A stretch of 64,000 nucleotides of DNA from the NCBI GenBank assembly GCA_012295275.1, contig CM022669.1, positions 19,349,591 through 19,413,590 on the forward strand, read 5' to 3'. This document shows, one piece after another, positions 50,571 to 62,642 of the stretch. Both the position numbers and the translations under genes were made by a program. The DNA is from Chrysomallon squamiferum. Its lineage: Eukaryota; Mollusca; Gastropoda; Neomphalida; Peltospiridae. Position 1 is the first letter of the stretch, and the number at the start of each line of letters is the position of its first letter. The notes beneath the pieces are model-generated. The model ran no database searches. It was not told the DNA's origin and was given only the letters and a program-made list of their open reading frames with translations.

Positions 50571-50728
50571 AACATAATAATATGCAAGTTATGAATATGC
50601 AGTTGAAACTCAAATAACATATTTATTTATTAAAAAAAAGTCAAACTCAAACATAATAATATGCAAGTTATGAATATGCAGTTGAAACTCAAATAACATA
50701 TTTTTTTATTCAAAAAAAGTCAAACTTT
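50571..50728. repeat. 79-bp tandem duplication
   Basis: AACATAATAATATGCAAGTT at 50571 recurs at 50650 with near identity through CAAATAACATATTT and AAAAAAAGTCAAACT. Confidence 0.92.
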
Positions 50729-50983
50729 GAAAATCAAAACTCTACATATTCCAGTATATCTTATTATTGAATAAATTTAATACCTTCAGTACTGGTGTAG
50801 GTATAACCATCGAATCATGACAAATGACAAAATGTGTAACCATCATAGAACAAACTGACTATTTAAAATAAAATAAAAGCAGATGTCATAGAAATTGTTG
50901 AACTATTGCATTTATGAGGTCACATTTGTAGTAAATAATGAGACAATTATTTTAAATATTTCTGTAATACACATATGTGTGCG

Positions 50984-51014
<31 letters not shown>

Positions 51015-52235
51015 ACACACACAATTTGTACTTACAGATTTTTATGTTTAAAATTTTGTTTATTTAATTATAATCAGGTTCTACAGTCACTTACTCATTC
51101 ACTGTTTTATTATTATAATGTATTATAGAAATTAAATGTATTTAATTTACCCACCACTAGAATTTCACTTTGTTTTAGATGATTATTTACTGTTTATGAT
51201 GATTTTGTATTTTGACTGTTTTTAATTAAAATGTGTTTATAATATATTTTTCATCTGTTTTACAACTTCATATTTGAATAAATGGTTACTAGCAATTAGG
51301 TCTTAAGGTAATTTTTATTTTTAATGGAATTGGTTTTCAAAACTATTCATTTTCATACTTGTTACTGTTTTAAACATTTCTGAATATATCCGTAATTGTG
51401 AATGAAAATATAAATGATATTGTTATATTTGGTAACTAAATAATGATCCTTTTCTAATAATAAAGTTTGATTTTTAAATAAAAACAAATCATGGATCATT
51501 TTATCATTTTTGTCTTGTAATCCTTGTACATAAAAGTAAAATTTACAAAAATTTGATAAATTCTTCCTCAGTCATGCTAACAATCTACTAAATCTTTATT
51601 TATTTACATTAAGAAACCACATTTTGAAATATCTAAGAGTGTCGATGCATCCTACAGTGTAATCTTTCCACTGATATTAGTTCTACAATTCAGTTGAATT
51701 TCAGTATTTCGTATGATATTTGTATATTTGTAGAAAACTTTTTTAACAGAATGAAATATTATCATGCTAATTAGAAATATTAATTAAAATTAAAGCAAGT
51801 AATTTGAATGAATTATTTTTATTGTTGAAATTACAAATTTATGAAGATCCGGTTTCACATTTTTTGAAAATTATAATATATTTCTATATGATTTAAAGAC
51901 AAAAACTTGGTTAGAAAAGATTTGTTAATTACTACACAAATTTGTTATGATATACATTGTCAACAATTTAATTACTATAATTCTGAATATAAAATTGTTT
52001 TGTATGAAATTCAGTCTTTCATAAACCAAATTTATCGTTTTTTTTTTTATATATATAAACTGTTCATTGTATTCAAACACCATTCCGTCCATTTTTTGTT
52101 AATCTTTTATACTGTGATTGTTTTATACATACTTTGTTTATTAAAATATATTTTTTTATCACAGTTATAGCCAGTTTGTAATATATCTGTTAATAATAAA
52201 CATCTTTCTCACTTCATTTCTCTACATTTTGTTTC

Positions 52236-52348
<113 letters not shown>

Positions 52349-52734
52349 ACCTCCCTAACCTTTTGTCTTTTTCATTCTCCATCACTTAGGTTTATTAAAA
52401 TATCTGCCATAAGGATTTATTAATGATGAACATTACATGATAAATATTTTATTTTAAAATTGCATTCTGTATCTAAATTAATTTCAAAGCAAAAGGCCAA
52501 TAAAATAAAATATTCAACTTCCAGCTTCTTCTTCTTATTATTATTATTATTATTTTGTTGTTGTTGTTTGCTGGTTGGGTTTTTAAATATGGGTCAATTT
52601 TGTTTTCACTCTTCTTAATTTTATTATTATTTTTAAATTCTTGGTACACTTTTAAAAAAAAAAAAAAAAAAATTCAGTAATAATCAAGAGTGTTGATGTT
52701 TTTGTATGCATGTGTATGTTTGTGCAAAGAACGA

Positions 52735-52830
52735 GATATAACATACTGCAGGATCAATCTTCTTCAGTAATCTCATAATCTGGCCTAACTGGGCTACTTC
52801 CATTTAGTCTGTGTAATATTCTTTTTTCCA
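52735..52830 (+). mobile_element. SINE-like relic (box B only)
   Basis: TACTGCAGGATCAATCTTCT with box B-like GGATCAATCT at 52751, then TTCAGTAATC. Same core as 17955-18062 and 21250-21480. Box A not clear. Confidence 0.35.
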
Positions 52831-54339
52831 ACCAATGGGAAAGTACACACAAACAGTCACTTACTGCTAATTGACACATAACCTGCTTAGAGTTATAGCA
52901 GTGTTCTTACTTTTCATATTACAATCACACTGCAACATGTTTGACATCATATAAATCTGTAATGCCATAAGGTGTTAACATATATTGTTCATTTTTGTGT
53001 TTGTGTGTCTTTTGTTCCTTATATGTATTTCTGTTCCCTCCCTGGCATTCTGTTTGTTTTTCTGATCTCCTTCCATCCATCTAATTTAACAAAATAACAT
53101 TTTACAGACAGCAAAAACAATTAACCACACATTTAGGATACATTTTATTAAATGAGGTTAATATTTTGGCACAATAAATACACTGAGATGAAAAATGACA
53201 TTTTTATTTATTAAATTCAGACACATTTTGTAAATGAGCCCCAAAAGCACAAAACAAATTACACTTATGATAGATAATATATGAACAAATATACAGACGA
53301 TATTCTATTTAAGTTTATGCTTTAAAACATGAAAACAACATTATACAAAGTAAAACTATGAATGAGACAATATAAAAAATATCACATTGTTATAATGATT
53401 AGATATAACACATATCACAGTTTGTAGAACAATGTATTAATCGAGACAGTAGTAAAATGTATATATATATATACATATATATTACTATATCACATGCATC
53501 ACTAACATATCAACTGTTAAAACTGTCGTTATGAGAAGGGGAAACAAATGCATTGTTTAAATAGAGTTATCGGTAATCAGATAATGACGTCCAGTTTTCA
53601 GCCGTATTTTAGCATTTGATCAAAAAAGAAGAAGAGAAGGAAGAAAAGAAAACTATAAAAATAATAATAATAAATTTAAAAAAAATAAAGAAAAAAATGA
53701 AAACAATTAAAGAAAAAGACACCAAGAGAAAAAATAAAATAAAAAATCGAAATAAGTTAATTACAGCTTATTACATACTAATTAGACTATCAAAAATAAA
53801 GATAAAAAAACAAAACAGTAAATATTATTATACGGCATTTCGTTTCCTAAGTTGAGGCTGAAAAGAAATTGTGCATTTAAAAAAAAAAAAAAAAAAAAAT
53901 AATAATAATAATATTAATATTAATAATAATAATAACAATAATAAAAACGATAATAATAATAATTGAGAAGAACCAAAAAATCTTTCAGAAGGAAAAGAAC
54001 GACAAACAAGGCAAGAATAGTGAGTACAATAAAGATAAATGTAATTTTCAGGGATAAATATTACTAGATCCATATAAATATATATCAGTGAATTCATTAT
54101 TTGGAAAGGTCAAGAACCGGATAGTGACCTCTTGTTGTCCCGTTCTCGTTATTTGTGAGAACCCAGCCTGTATGACATATATTTATTTATCTGATACATG
54201 ATATACGACAAATATTTCATCCAAACTGTAAATAATAGGTTTGCACTGCGGTTCAACCGATTTTATCACCAGTAATTATATGCTGTTTTTAATGGAATTT
54301 ACTAAGTGAAAAATAACTGCATCATTATAATAATTTCTA

Positions 54340-54720
54340 TGTTGGTAAATGTTTATGTTTAATCGGTGTGATCAAATTTATTTCTTTATAATTAGGTATT
54401 TAAGGTAATTTATGAATAAAACATTCCCTACTAATCGAAAATTTAAGGTACCATGATACGAAAAACAATATATTTTCCTATAATCAGGTATTTAAAGTAC
54501 TTTAATATGACAAAAACATTCCCACATTATCAAATATTTAAGTAAGTTTAATATAACAGAATTATTCACTCATAATCCATAATTTAAGGTATATTAACAA
54601 AAATATTTCTTTGTAATCAAGTATTCAAGGTGCCTTAATATGACAAAAAAAAAAAAAAAAAAAAAAAGAAGATATTAGATAAACATTCAAATGACAAAAA
54701 TATTCCTTCATAGTCTAATA
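54340..54720. repeat. degenerate ~45-bp tandem array
   Basis: About seven units resembling ATTCCTTTATAATCAGGTATT, then TAAGGTACTTTAATATGACAA and AAA. A poly-A run interrupts it at 54640-54666. Confidence 0.75.
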
Positions 54721-54780
54721 CATAAAATATATAAACAGGGTGAAAACACTGCCTGACAATACGTATTTAGTCTACATTAG

Positions 54781-54814
<34 letters not shown>

Positions 54815-55479
54815 TAAAAATAAATAAATAAATAAATTCCCTCTAAAATATTATGTGCATTAATATGTCAGTAGTTTGATATTTAGTAGTGTGATAACAA
54901 AAATATTATCTCCTATATATAAATATAAACGGTTCGATTTTCATGTGTAACGCTGTATTCCTTTTTACAAAATATTTGGATGCTGTGTGTAAAAAGAATT
55001 TACTGAAACACATTCAAAAGGATTATAATTATTAAGATCATATATTTATAACAAAAATATGTTACATAGGAATGCATGATGGGATTGGAAATATCTGGTA
55101 TTAGGAAACAAATATGACTGTTACCAAAACGAAGTGAGCAGACTGATTACCCTTTTGATTATGTATTAAAAACACCTGTGTAACAATGTATACTCCAAAA
55201 TTATCTAACGGTTTCGTAAAAATACAGTTACACGGTTTTACAGTATATACTCCATACTAATCAGATTTTTTGACACATTGTTGAATGAGAAATAAATTCA
55301 GTGGTCCAAAAAAATCCATCAGATTCAAAACTTAAATGAGGCTTAATTAATAATACAATAATTTAATATTTTGAGAAAAATAAAATTATTCTGTTACGAA
55401 AGGTGACTTTCAAAATATGAAGAATGATGAATAATGAATTTTTTTTTATTAAATAAATATTCTGATTAAGGTATGAATG

Positions 55480-56130
55480 AAAGACAAACGTTTTTTTCTT
55501 ACTACTTTTTTTTTTAATGTATGAAAGTTAAATGTAATTAAATACTTCCTTTCTAATTATCTGAAGATAAAATGTTATTAAAATACTTTCTCTTCTAATT
55601 AATTTAGTCATAAGTGTAATAATACTTGCCTATTCAAATATTTGAAGTACTAATGTATTAAAATACATACTTATCAAATTATCTGAAAAATTTAAATACT
55701 TGTCTAATTATCTGAAGTGCAAATGTAAATAAAATACTTCGTTTCTGAAGCAGAAATATAATTAAATACTTCCCTGTTCAAATATCTTAACAAAAAAAAA
55801 TCTAAATACTTTTCTATTCGAATATCTAAACAGTAAATACAAAATATATTTCTGTACAAATATCTGGAACACACTTTAAGTTTAATAATTCCATAATCAG
55901 AACAGGAGAAAAAATAAAATAAAATAAAAATAAATGTCATTAAAATACTTGTAGGTCCAGAGTAAATATCTTGTTTCGCTGTTGAAATATATCAAGGGAA
56001 AAGGTACTCAGAATACTTTTCGCTTTAAATAATTGAAGCATGAATATAATTTGAAAGCTTCTCCATTTAAATAGCGTGTAGGTGTAATACAATACATAAC
56101 TGTTTTAAATATTTCAAGTACAAATGAACT
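55480..56130. repeat. degenerate ~40-bp tandem array
   Basis: Around twelve units of the type AATACTTCCCTATTCAAATA followed by TCTGAAGTACAAATGTAATTA. Similar in plan to the array at 54340 and may be the same ancestral repeat, split by about 750 bp. Confidence 0.7.
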
Positions 56131-56520
56131 AATCTATGTCAGTTGGAAATAAACAAAGTACAGCGACTAGCCAAAAAGATTCCAGTGGAATAATTCGTTC
56201 CTTTTCGCCAAATTTTTTTTAATTTTTATTATGATAATACAATAAATATCTAGCACATGTTAACAGAAAACATTTGTATCGAGTATATACTTTTAATGTG
56301 TTTGTGTTATCTAACTGTGTAATGCATATCGGTTATACTACCCTAGATGTGAAACTATAACATAACACACAGATGTAATTATAACTGTTAATTATTAATT
56401 AAAATCAGACTTCGGAAGACTTCGTTATCAAATGATGACAGAGATAAATGTCGTCGAATTTATTATCGATCTATTTTGTAATATTTAAAAAAAAAAAAAT
56501 TAAATTAAATTAAATTTTAG

Positions 56521-56566
<46 letters not shown>

Positions 56567-57060
56567 GAAATTAAAAAAAAAAAATTAGAAATTGCATTGT
56601 CGATAAGCTATTCTGACAAGTAAGTTGTATATAAAGTGCCCACACATTATTTCATTCTAATCCTTAAGTAAACAACCAGCTTGCAGAATAAATATTTCTT
56701 CACGTTAGGAAACACTCCTTACGGCGTAACAGACACTAAACTATTTGTTTTCACCTTTTGGTCATTTCAAGGAATTAAAATGAACTCTTGGGAGTTTGGG
56801 TACGGTAGTACCTGTACATTTTTTGTAATTTTTTTTTTTTTTTTTTTTACTAACAAATATAATTATATTTTGAATATAAGCTGGAATGTAAAACTGTCAT
56901 TAAAAAAAATTTAATCTCTGCTCTAATAATTGCGTTTGTTTGATTGATTGTATACATGGAAAAACGAGTAAATTAGCTTCCCACGCATACACAGGTTGAG
57001 GCAGTTATTACTTACAACCCCCACACGTAACAGTAATGATATATCGTAATCATATAATAG

Positions 57061-57062
<2 letters not shown>

Positions 57063-57093
<31 letters not shown>

Positions 57094-57159
57094 TAATCAT
57101 TCACACATATTCATGATTGTGTTTCTAGAGTTTAACAGAGAACCCAAATACGTGCATAG

Positions 57160-57227
<68 letters not shown>

Positions 57228-57380
57228 TCTTTCTGTCCTTCACATATATAGACTGTTATATTACATACATGCATAAATACATACGTACACACATTCACAC
57301 CAACACACTATTTATTTATACATACATATATACATGCATACATACATACGTACATACATACGTACAGACATACAGATCAG
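57063..57380. repeat. CA and CATA microsatellite cluster
   Basis: CA runs (57070-57093, 57166-57226) followed by irregular ACATACATACGT units to about 57372. Confidence 0.9.
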
Positions 57381-58315
57381 CATAAACAGCCTGCACACAC
57401 ACACACATAAATATGCACGTACATGGAGGTTTTTTCCCCTGCGACATTGTCAGAAGTGGCTTTTTTTGTTATTTATTTTTAATTCTTGAAATAGTTTATG
57501 GAAAACTGAACGACTATTAACATTTTAGATAAGCCATTAACACCATTTGTTGTTTTGCACCTACATGTAAAATCCGAAGCGTGCTTTATAAAATGTATCT
57601 GTGTAAACAACTCGCCGTCTTTCCATTATCAGCCGAACAACAGCGCGAAACGAAATAATAATTATTTGACATAATAATGCACGGCTAACAAAAGCAGACG
57701 ACAAGAAGGTTCTTGTTAAATAAACCGGTTTTAGCGACCTACATTCCTACTGGTGACGAAAAAAAAAAAAAAAAAAAAATTAAAAAAAAAAAAAAGAAGA
57801 AATAAATCCAGCAGATCGATACTTTAATTTAAATATTGGGGGAAAAAAATAGTTGTAAATACGCCAGGCAGACATATTGAATTCAAAATGGCGGACGTTA
57901 TGTTTTTAATTTTTTTATTTATTATTATTCATTTATTTTATTTTATTTTATTATTTATTTATTTATTATTATTATTAATAGTAGTAGTAGTAATAGTAAT
58001 AGCAGCAGTATTTTATTTATCAATTTTTTTTTTTTTTATTTCATTTAATTTGTATTGAATGGCGTTCTGAATTCCTGTCTGTTCTTGCAGTAATACGTAT
58101 TCTTTCATAAGGTCATCTAATCAACAGTTTTATTATTAGATATAAAACATACCTGCTATTTAAATGCAACTGAAGTATTTCAAATTTGATTCTATGTTGA
58201 AAAAATTAAACAGTTCCAAAGGACTGATTTCTAAAAATATATTATTTAATGTTAGTAGCCTATTCTTTTTTTCTTTTTTTTTAAAATGTATAATTTATTT
58301 ATTTGTTTGTTTATC

Positions 58316-58347
<32 letters not shown>

Positions 58348-58549
58348 CTAAAGGGAATTTCAAAAGGTTATGGAAATTGTTAATCTACATATATTTCCTT
58401 TGTTTGATTTCGTTATTCTGTTATATCTTTCTAGAGAAAGAAACGGTTAAATAACATCCACGGATGTTAAATAAAACACGGATAAATAAACATTAACACC
58501 CTCTCAAAGGCGCAAGCACACACAGTAACACACACACGCACACACACAC

Positions 58550-58591
<42 letters not shown>

Positions 58592-59839
58592 ATTTCAATA
58601 GCCAAATATTCATAGCCTATATTATTTACAGATAAGCAAACACGTCAACAATCATGTGCATATATATCTACAGCCACAGACGGATAGAAAAGGCTAATAT
58701 ATCATAATATATTGTACAGCCTGTCATGGACAGAATTATCCACTGAAGTTATAGGATTTGCCCATATCAGGCGTGCTTGAATAGTTCTCATATGAAGTCA
58801 GCTATAAATTATCCGTACCCACAAATTATAATAGACTACGTCATAAGAACTAAGTTTTAGTATATACTACTGTATGTTATAAGGTTTTATAACTGTTACA
58901 AATATGTAATTATAATTTGCTTAAAAGTAAGTGATAAAAATATTAGATTTTTAAACACTGAAAAAAGAAGGGAAAAAAAAGAATATACAATCAGTGAAAA
59001 ACTGTCTATACAAATGTTATAAATCAGATATCTTATGCTAATTTATAAATGAATTGTTTCGGAATTTTGACCAGTTAGTGTGATTATTAACGAAATCTAA
59101 AGCTACTGTTGAAAACTGTACATCCAATAAAACAGCAATGCTTTATAAAATGTCCTGTTACACCCACACACACAAACACACACACACGCACACGCACACA
59201 CGCAGATACATACAACATACACATTAAATATCTTAGCTGTCTGTTATTTTGTTATTGCTGTCTAATTTTACCTTAGCTGAGCGACTTTATTATTAGCAAA
59301 GGTTCATGTTAAGTTCCGAATACAACAATCACATGCATGTATACGTATTTTATATATATATATATATATTTACGCTAGTTTCTTCATATGAGCACACACA
59401 GACTTTATATGTGTTAAAAATCTTAAAACGAGGTACACTGCTTACGGTGAGGTACAGTTATGTAATAAAAACATTAATAATATTGAATATGTATATAAAA
59501 AAAATACGTTTATATTATAGTGCGGTATTGAGGTACTGCAGTTAAAATTAGTATTTAATCATTTCTTATATATTTGAGAAATTTCTATTTTCAAAACTGA
59601 GATAATTGCCTTATTTCCTTTTCTGATCGGTTCCTTGGACTCGAGGAAAACAGTTCCTGTGGTTTCTATTTGTAACCAAGGAAATGATTTATATTACAGA
59701 CAGTAAGGAGTACCACAGATTAAGAAACAGGTTTTTATAATGAGAGTAACTAAAAATGGAAACAGTAAGAGTGCACCAGCATCGAGGAAGAAGAAATACA
59801 TATAAATGTCGTTAATGAATTAGATAAAGATAGATTTTT

Positions 59840-59842
59840 ATA

Positions 59843-59874
<32 letters not shown>

Positions 59875-59914
59875 TAATAATAATAATAATAACAATTATT
59901 ATTATTATTATTAC

Positions 59915-59946
<32 letters not shown>
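59840..59946. repeat. AAT block followed by its inverse ATT
   Basis: AAT units to about 59896 then ATT units to 59946; could fold into a ~50-bp-arm hairpin. Confidence 0.9.
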
Positions 59947-59950
<4 letters not shown>

Positions 59951-61456
59951 CTGCTGGTATTATTGATAAAACTGTTTAAGAGACAAAATCTATTACGATT
60001 CCATACAAGTTTATATGACTGAGTTTTTTTTGCTATTTTTGGTGTTTCTTACAATCACACAAATATCGGTATATATAATACAGATTTTCACAAAGCTTTG
60101 AGACTGCATGGTTACGTATTGACAAACCCTTCATCCGAATTATTCACTGAAAATATGGCACTGGATCCGACACAGCAGATCCTATTAAAACTAAAATTTA
60201 TAGCACGAATATTGATGACAAAATTTTGATTATGCACACACAACACTTCAGAACGAACACGTACATTTAAAAAAAAAAAAAAAAAAAACAAAAAAAAAAA
60301 ATACGGCCTAACAGATGAAGTGGTGATAAAAATGATGATTGCAAAATGATATTTACATCCGGTCTGTAATCAGTTATACAGTAGAGTACCAGTCTTCGGA
60401 AGTACTTCAACGTAATTTCCGGTCCGATCACAGTTTTGGGTCCCTTTTTTTCTTCATCTTTTACTGAGATGAATACCAGTCTTTCAAAATGTTTCAACGA
60501 ATAAACGTAATTTCCGTTACTCTGTAATATTAGGCTGAAGCGATGACACATGAACGTATTGTTGAAATTATATTGTACTTCATGAAAAGGTACAGATGTA
60601 TTACGAATTTAAACCAGATAACGTGATACGAATATTTCAATAGATCATATCCACACAAAAATATATTTTCTAAACTTAGTCTTCTGTTCATCGTTTTAAA
60701 CATTTCTGGTGTTGTCTCTGTAGAAAGTACTTGTCTAAAGACTTTCACAAAATATCCTTTATACATTTATGTTAGTAGAGGTAAATGTTAGGTTTTTGTT
60801 ATTATTATATTAGCTTGTTGAGATACATCCATATATTGTGAGTAATTCTGTTAGGCGGTTGTATATATAATGAATCTTAGTTGATCTTTTTTTCTTCTAA
60901 TTTCTCTTCTTTGTTTTTATTATGAAAACATCCACACAGTAAGAAAAACACCATCTCTACGAACATGTCACCCGCAAACGGAATAATCATATTCAGAACT
61001 ATCCACATTTTCGGCCATTTCAGGAGAGCAGCACAACACGACATCCATACCTCTGATTAGCTTACACAAACTTCTTCCAGATAAAAAGTCAGCATTGTTT
61101 CCAGTGATGTTTAAGATACCTAAAATTTCTTTTCTTTTCTTTTTCTTGGTGAGAGCCATGATTAAAAACAACAATGTTATATTCTGTGTTATGATTTTAA
61201 GATAACCACAATTCCTCTTTTGTTCTGATGTGGAGCATCGATAAAAACAACAACAACAACAACAACTATAGCAACGCTGGATTTGAGGTCTTCGTGATTA
61301 TTTTTATATCTCTTCCACAAGATGGTCAAAACACAGCTAAAAAAACAACAAAATGGTTATGCATAAAACACCTTCATATCTTTCCTTTGATTTGTCCCAC
61401 AACAAAAAATATAACAGATAGTTAAAAATAACAGCACTCTTGTGAACGCACGCCAG

Positions 61457-61821
61457 TCACAATTCTTCTCTTTTGTGCCTTGAACTTTTCTCTTTCTTCA
61501 CTTTGGGAAGTTTCAGTTCGCAGATGAAAGGTAGTTTCGTCTCGCAGCTGTCGGCCAGCCATTTCCCGTATGTCGTGCGTTCTCGGCTTATCCGAAGACA
61601 GGCCACGCCCGTCATGCTGAGGGCGCTCTCCATGGATATCAAGTCTGGTGGGTGACCGTCTACCCAGTTTTCGTTAGATGACGTCACCAGTTCTCCGTAC
61701 GAGTCCCAGTGCCACACCTGTATTTTACACCTGTATTTAGTGCCTGGGTCCCATTTAATTGGGTAGTGTCCTTTTAAACAGCCATAGTTTCCTGCCGTGT
61801 ACAAATCGCTGCTTCCAGGAG
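61457..61821 (-). CDS. lectin-domain terminal exon
   Basis: 365 nt, acceptor GTTATTACAG. Encodes PPGSSDLYTAGNYGCLKG to the C terminus. The G+C content is visibly higher than in flanking DNA. After the domain's last Cys (FICEL) a 19-residue basic tail follows. Candidate minus-strand AATAAA for the 3' UTR at 60916-60921. Confidence 0.88.
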
Positions 61822-61916
61822 CTGTAATAACAACAGCAACGACAACGTCAACAACGACATTAAAGGCAACAACAATAATAAAAGTTTCATGAACAATCAA
61901 GATAAGTTTTGAAAAA

Positions 61917-61965
<49 letters not shown>

Positions 61966-62642
61966 AGAACAAAAAAGAATCGATATTACTAAACTGTTCA
62001 CTTTTTATTTATTTTTTACTGTTGTTCTGTCTACAACTTTTAATATACTCACTAATTCAAAACGATTTAAAATATTCTAGACTTATTTAAAAGTTTAATA
62101 CACTCACTGCTGCATTTTAAAACGTTTAAAATATTTACGATTGTTATTTAAAAAGTTCAAAATACTCACGAATATTATTTTATAAGTTTAAAATACTCAC
62201 AGACGTTTTTTTTGTGATTTTCTTTTTTTTAAATTTAAAAGATTTACGACTATTATTTTAAAAGTTCAGAATACTTACGGCTGCTATTTAAAAGTTTAAA
62301 ATACTCACGAAAGTTTTTATTATTATTATTATTTTTTTTTTAAAGTTAAAATATTTACAACTATTATTTTGAAAGCTGAAAATACTTACGGCTGCAATTT
62401 TAAAGGTTCCAAATGCTCAGACTGTTATTTAAAAAGTTTAAAGTACTCACGACTGTTATTCTGTAAAAACTTCACGATGAAGTCATGCTTTCTGGTGGAG
62501 TTGTCAATGAGCAGACGAGAGCTGTGTTTCAGACAGTGAAGTCGCGCGTTCTCCCAGTTTAGTCGAGGTTCGAATACAAACCACAGACATCTTCGATAAA
62601 ACGCAACAAATCCAGCTGGACAGGCAACAGCCTCACGGTTGT
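61457..62642 (-). CDS. C-type lectin-like domain protein, 3' two exons (5' end not found)
   Basis: Exons 62451-62642 and 61457-61821 join in phase 1 (AGT C|CT CCT) to give one C-type-lectin-like domain of about 160 residues plus tail; stop TGA at 61457-61459. The domain opens in long form (CPAGFVAFYRRCLWFVF), then NWENARLHCLKH, GNYGCLKG, ENWVDGHPPD, VACLRIS and the closing KWLADSCETKLPFICEL. Cysteines suit the standard disulphides. The calcium/sugar motifs EPN or QPD and WND are not seen (WLAD stands where WND usually is), so classical sugar binding is doubtful. The tail is basic and ends HKREEL. Such domains are normally secreted or extracellular; the signal peptide must be in an upstream exon I could not identify. 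Exact family unknown. Confidence 0.88.
62041..62470 (-). repeat. ~31-bp tandem array copying the lectin exon 3' end and 5' splice site
   Basis: About 12 degenerate units. Read on the minus strand each resembles AATAACAGTC|GTGAGT followed by ATTTTAAACTTTTAA; the first is the real exon end. GTGAGT or GTAAGT is kept in roughly seven intronic units (for example ACTCAC at 62102, 62164, 62196, 62301; ACTTAC at 62273 and 62384), others have GTAAAT. Two units are expanded by T/ATT runs. The ~10 terminal exonic bases are part of the unit. Confidence 0.85.
62451..62642 (-). CDS. lectin-domain exon (N-terminal half of domain)
   Basis: 192 nt, acceptor CACTTCAG, donor AGTC|GTGAGT. Encodes NREAVACPAGF to FLQNNS. 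It starts with a two-base remainder, so the missing upstream exon ends in phase 1. The donor is the first unit of a 31-bp tandem array. Confidence 0.87.

Noticed and set aside
60267-61174. Minus-strand frames of 94, 78 and 68 codons downstream of the lectin stop
   Set aside because: Probably lectin 3' UTR or intergenic; no recognised domain, and poly-Lys comes from A runs.
61473-61655. 60-codon plus-strand frame
   Set aside because: Antisense shadow of the lectin terminal exon.
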